This document shows positions 1 to 10,304 of a stretch of 64,000 nt of DNA, piece after piece (positions within the stretch are counted from its first letter, which is position 1; each line of letters opens with the position of its first letter). The notes below the pieces were generated by a model. It worked only from the letters and a program-made list of their open reading frames with translations, did no database searches and was not told the DNA's origin. Source of the stretch: Taudactylus pleione (Eukaryota > Chordata > Amphibia > Anura > Myobatrachidae); NCBI GenBank assembly GCA_031769625.1, contig JAUIMM010002560.1, forward strand, positions 682,001 through 746,000, given 5' to 3'. A program made the position numbers and the translations under genes.

Positions 1-184
1 ATTGCTTTCAATGCATTTTGGCCTAAAACGAGCAATTGCTGTTTTCTCTTAAATGCAAAATGTTGGAAAAACCATTTCACATCACATTTGTGGGTCTTGG
101 TCTTCAACACATCCAGTGAAATTTTGAGCTGTCTGTGTTTGCTACAAGAGGAGATAACACAAAGTTTGAGCTTTTGTTGTTTCC
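1..184 (+). repeat. Reference monomer (type a) used for numbering
   Basis: First complete unit, used as the coordinate frame for monomer positions. Landmarks: AATGCATT palindrome at 10-17, GGCC at 20-23, CCTAAAAC at 22-29, the variable box at 30-40, a C/G/A-rich segment with the G run at about 54-71, CCATTTCACATCA at about 72-84, GGGTCTTGGTCTTCAAC at about 92-108, the AGCT site near 127-130, and the diagnostic 3' segment (GATAAC, GATATC or GTTAAC) at about 152-158. This copy carries a TGTTGG variant in place of the GGGGG run. Phase is arbitrary; the array shows no natural monomer start. Confidence 0.9.
25..45. other. A-box dyad in a-type monomers (example)
   Basis: AGCAATTGCT at 31-40 is a perfect 10-bp palindrome. 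It is flanked by AAAAC (25-29) and GTTTT (41-45), which are complementary to each other, with one unpaired G at 30. The 21-bp segment is therefore a near-perfect dyad. The same arrangement recurs in types a, a2, c and g and is lost in b, d, e, h, j and k. It could form a short cruciform or be a site for a dimeric DNA-binding protein; neither role is shown by sequence alone. Confidence 0.75.
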
Positions 185-563
185 ATTGCTTTCAATGCAT
201 TTTGGCCTAAAACATGCATTTGCTGTTTTCTCTTAAACGCAACATGGGAGAAAAACCATTTCACATCATATTTGTGGGTCTTGGTCTTCAAAACATCCAG
301 TGAAATTTTGAGCTGTCTGTGTTTGCTACAAGTGGAGATAACACAAAGTATGCGCTTTTGTTGTTTCCATTGCTTTCAATGCATTTTGGCCTAAAACGAG
401 CAATTGCTGTTTTCTCTTAAACGCAACACGGGGGGAAAACCATTTCACATCACATTTGTGGGTCTTGGTCTTCAACACATCCAGTGAAATTTTGAGCTGT
501 CTGTGTTTGCTACAAGAGGAGATATCACAAAGTATGCGCTTTTGTTGTTTCCATTGCTTTCAA

Positions 564-586
564 TGCATTTTGGCCTAAAACGTGCA
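564..586. other. B-box dyad around GGCC (example)
   Basis: In monomers with the TGCATTTGCT box, TGCA-TTTT-GGCC-T-AAAA-CG-TGCA forms an imperfect inverted repeat centred on GGCC. The arms are interrupted by one T and by CG on the right side. In a-type monomers the last TGCA is AGCA, so this outer arm pair is lost while the AGCAATTGCT dyad appears. The two box states therefore carry alternative, overlapping dyads. Function is unknown. Confidence 0.6.
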
Positions 587-2392
587 TTTGCTGTTTTCTC
601 TTAAACGCAATATGGGAGAAAAACCATTTCACATCACATTTGTGGGTCTTCGTCATCAACACATCCAGTGAAATTTTGAGCTGTCTGTGTTTGCTACAAG
701 AGGAGATAACACAAAGTATGTGCTTTTGTTGTTTCCATTGCTTTCAATGCATTTTGGCCTAAAACGTGCATTTGCTGTTTTCTCTTAAACGCAACATGGG
801 AGAAAAACCATTTCACATCATAATTGTGGGTCTTGGTCTTCAACACATCCAGTGAAATTTTGAGCTGTCTGTGTTTGCCACAAGAGGAGTTAACACAAAG
901 TTTGCGCTTTTGATGTTTCCATTGCTTTCAATGCATTTTGGCCTAAAACAAGCAATTGCTGTTTTCTCTTAAACGCAAAATGGGGGAAAAACCATTTCAC
1001 ATCACATTTGTGGGTCTTGGTCTTCAACACATCCAGTGAAATTTTGAGCTGTCTGTGTTTGCTACAAGAGGAGATAACACAAAGTTTGAGCTTTTGTTGT
1101 TTCCATTGCTTTCAATGCATTTTGGCCTAAAACGTGCATTTGCTGTTTTCTCTTAAACGCAACATGGGAGAAAAACCATTTCACATCATATTTGTGGGTC
1201 TTGGTCTTCAAAACATCCAGTGAAATTTTGAGCTGTCTGTGTTTGCTACAAGTGGAGATAACACAAAGTATGCGCTTTTGTTGTTTCCATTGCTTTCAAT
1301 GCATTTTGGCCTAAAACGAGCAATTGCTGTTTTCTCTTAAACGAAACAAGGGGGAAAAACCATTTCACATCAAATTTGTGGGTCTTGGTCTTCAACACAT
1401 CCAGTGAAATTTTGAGCTGTCTGTGTTTGCTACAAGAGGAGATATCTCAAAGTATGCGCTTTTGTTGTTTCCATTGCTTTCAATGCATTTTGGCCTAAAA
1501 CGATCAATTGCTGTTTTCTCTTAAACACAAAATGGGGGAAAAACCATTTCACATCACATTTGTGGGTCTTGGTCTTCAACACATCCAGTGAAATTTTGAG
1601 CTGTCTGTGTTTGCTACAAGTGGAGATAACACAAAGTTTGAGCTTTTGTTGTTTCCATTGCTTTCAATGCATTTTGGCCTAAAACGAGCAATTGCTGTTT
1701 TCTCTTAAATGCAACACGGGGGAAAAACCATTTCACATCACATTTGTGGGTCTTGGTCTTCAACACATCCAGTGAAATTTTGAGCTGTCTGTGTTTGCTA
1801 CAAGAGAAGATATCACAAAGTATGCGCTTTTGTTGTTTCCATTGCTTTCAATGCATTTTGGCCTAAAACGTGCAATTGCTGTTTTCTCTTAAACGCAACA
1901 TGGGAGAAAAACCATTTCACATCACATTTGTGGGTCTTCGTCATCAACACATCCAGTGAAATTTTGAGCTGTCTGTGTTTGCTACAAGAGGAGATAACAC
2001 AAAGTATGTGCTTTTGTTGTTTCCATTGCTTTCAATGCATTTTGGCCTAAAACGTGCATTTGCTGTTTTCTCTTAAACGCAACATGGGAGAAAAACCATT
2101 TCACATCATAATTGTGGGTCTTGGTCTTCAACACATCCAGTGAAATTTTGAGCTGTCTGTGTTTGCTACAAGAGGAGTTAACACAAAGTTTGCGCTTTTG
2201 TTGTTTCCATTGCTTTCAATGCATTTTGGCCTAAAACGTGCATTTGCTGTTTTCTCTTAAACGCAATATGGGAGAAAAACCATTTCACATCACATTTGTG
2301 GGTCTTGGTCTTCAACACATCCAGTGAAATTTTGAGCTGTCTGTGTTTGCTACAAGAGGAGATATCACAAAGTATGCGCTTTTGATGTTTCC

Positions 2393-5300
2393 ATTGCTTT
2401 CAATGCATTTTGGCCTAAAACGTGCATTTGCTGTTTTCTCTTAAACGCAACATGGGAGAAAAACCATTTCACATCATAATTGTGGGTCTTGGTCTTCAAC
2501 ACATCCAGTGAAATTTTGAGCTGTCTGTGTTTGCCACAAGAGGAGTTAACACAAAGTTTGCGCTTTTGATGTTTCCATTGCTTTCAATGCATTTTGGCCT
2601 AAAACGAGCAATTGCTGTTTTCTCTTAAACGCAAAATGGGGGAAAAACCATTTCACATCACATTTGTGGGTCTTGGTCTTCAACACATCCAGTGAAATTT
2701 TGAGCTGTCTGTGTTTGCTACAAGAGGAGATAACACAAAGTTTGAGCTTTTGTTGTTTCCATTGCTTTCAGTGCATTTTGGCCTAAAACGTGCATTTGCT
2801 GTTTTCTCTTAAACGCAACATGGGAGAAAAACCATTTCACATCACATTTGTGGGTCTTCGTCATCAACACATCCAGTGAAATTTTGAGCTGTCTGTGTTT
2901 GCTACAAGAGGAGATAACACAAAGTATGTGCTTTTGTTGTTTCCATTGCTTTCAATGCATTTTGGCCTAAAACGTGCATTTGCTGTTTTCTCTTAAACGC
3001 AACATGGGAGAAAAACCATTTCACATCATAATTGTGGGTCTTGGTCTTCAACACATCCAGTGAAATTTTGAGCTGTCTGTGTTTGCTACAAGAGGAGTTA
3101 ACACAAAGTTTGCGCTTTTGTAGTTTCCATTGCTTTCAATGCATTTTGGCCTAAAATGAGCAATTGCTGTTTTCTCTTAAACGCAAAATGGGGGAAAAAC
3201 CATTTCACATCACATTTGTGGGTCTTGGTCTTCAACACATCCAGTGAAATTTTGAGCTGTCTGTGTTTACTACAAGAGGAGATAACACAAAGTATGCGCT
3301 TTTGTTGTTTCCATTGCTTTCAATGCATTTTGGCCTAAAACGTGCATTTGCTGTTTTCTCTTAAACGCAATATGGGAGAAAAACCATTTCACATCACATT
3401 TGTGGGTCTTGGTCTTCAACACATCCAGTGAAATTTTGAGCTGTCTGTGTTTGCTACAAGAGGAGATATCACAAAGTATGCGCTTTTGATGTTTCCATTG
3501 CTTTCAATGCATTTTGGCCTAAAACGTGCATTTGCTGTTTTCTCTTAAACGCAACATGGGAGAAAAACCATTTCACATCATAATTGTGGGTCTTGGTCTT
3601 CAACACATCCAGTGAAATTTTGAGCTGTCTGTGTTTGCCACAAGAGGAGTTAACACAAAGTTTGCGCTTTTGATGTTTCCATTGCTTTCAATGCATTTTG
3701 GCCTAAAACGAGCAATTGCTGTTTTCTCTTAAACGCAAAATGGGGGAAAAACCATTTCACATCACATTTGTGGGTCTTGGTCTTCAACACATCCAGTGAA
3801 ATTTTGAGCTGTCTGTGTTTGCTACAAGAAGAGATAACACAAAGTTTGAGCTTTTGTTGTTTCCATTGCTTTCAGTGCATTTTGGCCTAAAACGTGCATT
3901 TGCTGTTTTCTCTTAAACGCAACATGGGAGAAAAACCATTTCACATCATATTTGTGGGTCTTGGTCTTCAAAACATCCAGTGAAATTTTGAGCTGTCTGT
4001 GTTTGCTACAAGTGGAGATAACACAAGCAATGCGCTTTTGTTGTTTCCATTGCTTTCAATGCATTTTGGCCTAAAACGAGCAATTGCTGTTTTCTCTTAA
4101 ACGCAACATGGGGGAAAAACCATTTCACATCACATTTGTGGGTCTTGGTCTTCAACACATCCAGTGAAATTTTGAGCTGTCTGTGTTTGCTACAAGAGGA
4201 GATATCACAAAGTATGCGCTTTTGTTGTTTCCATTGCTTTCAATGCATTTTGGCCTAAAACGTGCATTTGCTGTTTTCTCTTAAATGCAACATGGGAGAA
4301 AAACCATTTCACATCACATTTGTGGGTCTTCGTCATCAACACATCCAGTGAAATTTTGAGCTGTCTGTGTTTGCTACAAGAGGAGATAACACAAAGTATG
4401 TGCTTTTGTTGTTTTCATTGCTTTCAATGCATTTTGGCCTAAAACGTGCATTTGCTGTTTTCTCTTAAACACAACATGGGAGAAAAACCATTTCACATCA
4501 TAATTGTGGGTCTTGGTCTTCAACACATCCAGTGAAATTTTGAGCTGTCTGTGTTTGCTACAAGAGGAGTTAACACAAAGTTTGCGCTTTTGTTGTTTCC
4601 ATTGCTTTCAATGCATTTTGGCCTAAAATGAGCAATTGCTGTTTTCTCTTAAACGCAAAATGGGGGAAAAACCATTTCACATCACATTTGTGGGTCTTGG
4701 TCTTCAACACATCCAGTGAAATTTTGAGCTGTCTGTGTTTACTACAAGAGGAGATAACACAAAGTATGCGCTTTTGTTGTTTCCATTGCTTTCAATGCAT
4801 TTTGGCCTAAAACGTGCATTTGCTGTTTTCTCTTAAACGCAAAATGGGAGAAAAACCATTTCACATCACATTTGTGGGTCTTGGTCTTCAACACATCCAG
4901 TGAAATTTTGAGCAGTCTGTGTTTGCTACAAGAGGAGATATCACAAAGTATGTGCTTTTGTTGTTTCCATTGCTTTCAATGCATTTTGGCCTAAAATGTG
5001 CATTTGCTGTTTTCTCTTAAACGCAACATGGGAGAAAACCCATTTCACATCATAATTGTGGGTCTTGGTCTTCAACACATCCAGTGAAATTTTGAGCTGT
5101 CTGTGTTTGCCACAAGAGGAGTTAACACAAAGTTTGCGCTTTTGATGTTTCCATTGCTTTCAATGCATTTTGGCCTAAAACGAGCAATTGCTGTTTTCTC
5201 TTAAACGCAAAATGGGGGAAAAACCATTTCACATCACATTTATGGGTCTTGGTCTTCAACACATCCAGTGAAATTTTGAGCTGTCTGTGTTTGCTACAAG

Positions 5301-6440
5301 AGGAGATAACACAAAGTTTGAGCTTTTGTTGTTTCCATTGCTTTCAATGCATTTTGGCCTAAAATGTGCATTTGCTGTTTTCTCTTAAACGCAACATGGG
5401 AGAAAAACCATTTCACATCATATTTGTGGGTCTTGGTCTTCAAAACATCCAGTGAAATTTTGAGCTGTCTGTGTTTGCTACAAGTGGAGATAACACAAAG
5501 CATGCGCTTTTGTTGTTTCCATTGCTTTCAATGCATTTTGGCAAAAAACGAGCAATTGCTGTTTTCTCTTAAAAGAAACACGGGGGAAAAACCATTTCAC
5601 ATCACATTTGTGGGTCTTGGTTTTCAACACATCCAGTGAAATTTTGAGCTGTCTGTGTTTGCTACAAGAGGAGATATCTCAAAGTATGCGCTTTTGTTGT
5701 TTCCATTGCTTTCAATGCATTTTGGCCTAAAACGTGCATTTGCTGTTTTCTCTTAAATGTAACATGGGAGAAAAACCATTTCACATCACATTTGTGGGTC
5801 TTGGTCTTCAACACATCCAGTGAAATTTTGAGCTGTCTGTGTTTACTAGAAGAGGAGATATCACAAAGTATGCGCTTTTGCTGTTTCCATTGATTTCAAT
5901 GCATTTTGGCCTAAAACGTGCATTTGCTGTTTTCTCTTAAACGCAACGTGGGAGAAAAACCATTTCACATCATATTTGTGGGTCTTGGTCTTCAACACAT
6001 CCAGTGAAATTTTGAGCTGTGTGTGTTTGCTACAAGAGGAGATAACACAAAGTATGCGCTTTTGTTGTTTCCATTGCTTTCAATGCATTTTGGCCTAAAA
6101 CGTGCATTTGCTGTTTTCTCTTAACAGCAACATGGGAGAAAAACCATTTCACATCACATTTGTGGGTCTTGGTCTTCAACACATCCAGTGAAATTTTGAG
6201 CTGTCTGTGTTTGCTACAAGAGGAGATATCACAAAGTATGCGCTTTTGTTGTTTTCATTGCTTTCTATGCATTTTGGCCTAAAACTTGCATTTGCTGTAT
6301 TCTCTTAAACGCAACATGGGAGAAAAACCATTTCACATCACATTTGTGGGTCTTGGTCTTCAACACATCCAGTGAAATTTTGAGCTGTCTGTGTTTGCTA
6401 CAAGAGGAGATATCACAAAGTATGCGCTTTTGTTGTTTCC
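2393..6440 (+). repeat. 22-monomer higher-order unit, copy 1 (4,048 bp)
   Basis: Order: e a d e' g f e a b c d e' g h e a b c i j k l, with starts every 184 bp. It is followed directly by a second copy. Private marks shared by both copies are a TTCAGTGCATTTT monomer start (2761 and 6809), a CTTTTGTAG ending (3120 and 7168 regions), TTTATGGGTC (5240 and 9104 regions), GGCAAAAAACGAGC with AAAAGAAACACGG (5540-5580 and 9404-9444 regions), and CTTTCTATGCATT (6263 and 10127 regions). The g monomers at 3129 and 4601 contain the ATG created at box position 28-30. Confidence 0.88.
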
Positions 6441-9400
6441 ATTGCTTTCAATGCATTTTGGCCTAAAACGTGCATTTGCTGTTTTCTCTTAAACGCAACA
6501 TGGGAGAAAAACCATTTCACATCATAATTGTGGGTCTTGGTCTTCAACACATCCAGTGAAATTTTGAGCTGTCTGTGTTTGCCACAAGAGGAGTTAACAC
6601 AAAGTTTGCGCTTTTGATGTTTCCATTGCTTTCAATGCATTTTGGCCTAAAACGAGCAATTGCTGTTTTCTCTTAAACGCAAAATGGGGGAAAAACCATT
6701 TCACATCACATTTGTGGGTCTTGGTCTTCAACACATCCAGTGAAATTTTGAGCTGTCTGTGTTTGCTACAAGAGGAGATAACACAAAGTTTGAGCTTTTG
6801 TTGTTTCCATTGCTTTCAGTGCATTTTGGCCTAAAACGTGCATTTGCTGTTTTCTCTTAAACGCAACATGGGAGAAAAACCATTTCACATCACATTTGTG
6901 GGTCTTCGTCATCAACACATCCAGTGAAATTTTGAGCTGTCTGTGTTTGCTACAAGAGGAGATAACACAAAGTATGTGCTTTTGTTGTTTCCATTGCTTT
7001 CAATGCATTTTGGCCTAAAACGTGCATTTGCTGTTTTCTCTTAAACGCAACATGGGAGAAAAACCATTTCACATCATAATTGTGGGTCTTGGTCTTCAAC
7101 ACATCCAGTGAAATTTTGAGCTGTCTGTGTTTGCTACAAGAGGAGTTAACACAAAGTTTGCGCTTTTGTAGTTTCCATTGCTTTCAATGCATTTTGGCCT
7201 AAAATGAGCAATTGCTGTTTTCTCTTAAACGCAAAATGGGGGAAAAACCATTTCACATCACATTTGTGGGTCTTGGTCTTCAACACATCCAGTGAAATTT
7301 TGAGCTGTCTGTGTTTACTACAAGAGGAGATAACACAAAGTATGCGCTTTTGTTGTTTCCATTGCTTTCAATGCATTTTGGCCTAAAACGTGCATTTGCT
7401 GTTTTCTCTTAAACGCAATATGGGAGAAAAACCATTTCACATCACATTTGTGGGTCTTGGTCTTCAACACATCCAGTGATATTTTGAGCTGTCTGTGTTT
7501 GCTACAAGAGGAGATATCACAAAGTATGCGCTTTTGATGTTTCCATTGCTTTCAATGCATTTTGGCCTAAAACGTGCATTTGCTGTTTTCTCTTAAACGC
7601 AACATGGGAGAAAAACCATTTCACATCATAATTGTGGGTCTTGGTCTTCAACACATCCAGTGAAATTTTGAGCTGTCTGTGTTTGCCACAAGAGGAGTTA
7701 ACACAAAGTTTGCGCTTTTGATGTTTCCATTGCTTTCAATGCATTTTGGCCTAAAACGAGCAATTGCTGTTTTCTCTTAAACGCAAAATGGGGGAAAAAC
7801 CATTTCACATCACATTTGTGGGTCTTGGTCTTCAACACATCCAGTGAAATTTTGAGCTGTCTGTGTTTGCTACAAGAGGAGATAACACAAAGTTTGAGCT
7901 TTTGTTGTTTCCATTGCTTTCAATGCATTTTGGCCTAAAACGAGCAATTGCTGTTTTCTCTTAAACGCAACATGGGGGAAAAACCATTTCACATCACATT
8001 TGTGGGTCTTGGTCTTCAACACATCCAGTGAAATTTTGAGCTGTCTGTGTTTGCTACAAGAGGAGATATCACAAAGTATGCGCTTTTGTTGTTTCCATTG
8101 CTTTCAATGCATTTTGGCCTAAAACGTGCATTTGCTGTTTTCTCTTAAATGCAACATGGGAGAAAAACCATTTCACATCACATTTGTGGGTCTTCGTCAT
8201 CAACACATCCAGTGAAATTTTGAGCTGTCTGTGTTTGCTACAAGAGGAGATAACACAAAGTATGTGCTTTTGTTGTTTTCATTGCTTTCAATGCATTTTG
8301 GCCTAAAACGTGCATTTGCTGTTTTCTCTTAAACACAACATGGGAGAAAAACCATTTCACATCATAATTGTGGGTCTTGGTCTTCAACACATCCAGTGAA
8401 ATTTTGAGCTGTCTGTGTTTGCTACAAGAGGAGTTAACACAAAGTTTGCGCTTTTGTTGTTTCCATTGCTTTCAATGCATTTTGGCCTAAAATGAGCAAT
8501 TGCTGTTTTCTCTTAAACGCAAAATGGGGGAAAAACCATTTCACATCACATTTGTGGGTCTTGGTCTTCAACACATCCAGTGAAATTTTGAGCTGTCTGT
8601 GTTTACTACAAGAGGAGATAACACAAAGTATGCGCTTTTGTTGTTTCCATTGCTTTCAATGCATTTTGGCCTAAAACGTGCATTTGCTGTTTTCTCTTAA
8701 ACGCAAAATGGGAGAAAAACCATTTCACATCACATTTGTGGGTCTTGGTCTTCAACACATCCAGTGAAATTTTGAGCTGTCTGTGTTTGCTACAAGAGGA
8801 GATATCACAAAGTATGTGCTTTTGTTGTTTCCATTGCTTTCAATGCATTTTGGCCTAAAACGTGCATTTGCTGTTTTCTCTTAAACGCAACATGGGAGAA
8901 AACCCATTTCACATCATAATTGTGGGTCTTGGTCTTCAACACATCCAGTGAAATTTTGAGCTGTCTGTGTTTGCCACAAGAGGAGTTAACACAAAGTTTG
9001 CGCTTTTGATGTTTCCATTGCTTTCAATGCATTTTGGCCTAAAACGAGCAATTGCTGTTTTCTCTTAAACGCAAAATGGGGGAAAAACCATTTCACATCA
9101 CATTTATGGGTCTTGGTCTTCAACACATCCAGTGAAATTTTGAGCTGTCTGTGTTTGCTACAAGAGGAGATAACACAAAGTTTGAGCTTTTGTTGTTTCC
9201 ATTGCTTTCAATGCATTTTGGCCTAAAATGTGCATTTGCTGTTTTCTCTTAAACGCAACATGGGAGAAAAACCATTTCACATCATATTTGTGGGTCTTGG
9301 TCTTCAAAACATCCAGTGAAATTTTGAGCTGTCTGTGTTTGCTACAAGTGGAGATAACACAAAGCATGCGCTTTTGTTGTTTCCATTGCTTTCAATGCAT

Positions 9401-10304
9401 TTTGGCAAAAAACGAGCAATTGCTGTTTTCTCTTAAAAGAAACACGGGGGAAAAACCATTTCACATCACATTTGTGGGTCTTGGTTTTCAACACATCCAG
9501 TGAAATTTTGAGCTGTCTGTGTTTGCTACAAGAGGAGATATCTCAAAGTATGCGCTTTTGTTGTTTCCATTGCTTTCAATGCATTTTGGCCTAAAACGTG
9601 CATTTGCTGTTTTCTCTTAAATGTAACATGGGAGAAAAACCATTTCACATCACATTTGTGGGTCTTGGTCTTCAACACATCCAGTGAAATTTTGAGCTGT
9701 CTGTGTTTGCTAGAAGAGGAGATATCACAAAGTATGCGCTTTTGCTGTTTCCATTGCTTTCAATGCATTTTGGCCTAAAACGTGCATTTGCTGTTTTCTC
9801 TTAAACGCAACGTGGGAGAAAAACCATTTCACATCATATTTGTGGGTCTTGGTCTTCAACACATCCAGTGAAATTTTGAGCTGTGTGTGTTTGCTACAAG
9901 AGGAGATAACACAAAGTATGCGCTTTTGTTGTTTCCATTGCTTTCAATGCATTTTGGCCTAAAACGTGCATTTGCTGTTTTCTCTTAACAGCAACATGGG
10001 AGAAAAACCATTTCACATCACATTTGTGGGTCTTGGTCTTCAACACATCCAGTGAAATTTTGAGCTGTCTGTGTTTGCTACAAGAGGAGATATCACAAAG
10101 TATGCGCTTTTGTTGTTTTCATTGCTTTCTATGCATTTTGGCCTAAAACTTGCATTTGCTGTATTCTCTTAAACGCAACATGGGAGAAAAACCATTTCAC
10201 ATCACATTTGTGGGTCTTGGTCTTCAACACATCCAGTGAAATTTTGAGCTGTCTGTGTTTGCTACAAGAGGAGATATCACAAAGTATGCGCTTTTGTTGT
10301 TTCC
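6441..10304 (+). repeat. 21-monomer higher-order unit, copy 2 (3,864 bp)
   Basis: Order: e a d e' g f e a c d e' g h e a b c i j k l. It matches copy 1 monomer for monomer except that the b unit at 3865 has no counterpart: a at 7729 is followed directly by c at 7913. I saw only a handful of substitutions between copies, for example AGCAGTCTG versus AGCTGTCTG in the h unit, GATATTTTG at about 7480, and TTACTAGAAG versus TGCTAGAAG in the i unit. The duplication is therefore recent relative to the divergence among monomer types. The hand comparison is not exhaustive. Confidence 0.88.

Larger units (their letters stand above)
1..2392 (+). repeat. Array block 1: 13 monomers with the basic 5-mer order
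   Basis: Order by start: a 1, b 185, c 369, d 553, e 737, a 921, b 1105, c 1289, a2 1473, c 1657, d 1841, e' 2025, f 2209. The first five give the simplest higher-order unit seen in the window (a-b-c-d-e, 920 bp), and longer units elsewhere look like insertions into or deletions from it. The unit at 1289 has AACAAGGGGG and GATATCTC. The unit at 1473 is an early a2 (ACACAAAATG). No indel is seen; all spacings are 184. Confidence 0.85.

Noticed and set aside
1..184. Internal half-monomer (92 bp) duplication within the 184-bp unit
   Set aside because: By eye the two halves share only short T-rich and C-T-T motifs, with no extended alignment.
1..184. tRNA- or 5S-like origin (RNA polymerase III A/B boxes)
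   Set aside because: GGGTCTTGGTCTTCAAC only loosely resembles a B box and lacks the GGTTCGA core. No clover-leaf could be drawn.
553..736. CENP-B box (NTTCGNNNNANNCGGGN) at CTTCGTCATCAAC of d monomers or near ACACGGGGG of c monomers
   Set aside because: In d the TTCG is followed by C, not A, at the required place and no CGGG follows. In c the CGGG has no TTCG upstream. On the minus strand of GAAACACGG the TTCG and A fit, but CGGG is missing.
5294..5503. Minus-strand 69-codon frame repeated at 9158 and 13573
   Set aside because: It is the complement of b monomers. It recurs only through array duplication, and the 184-bp period rotates the frame.
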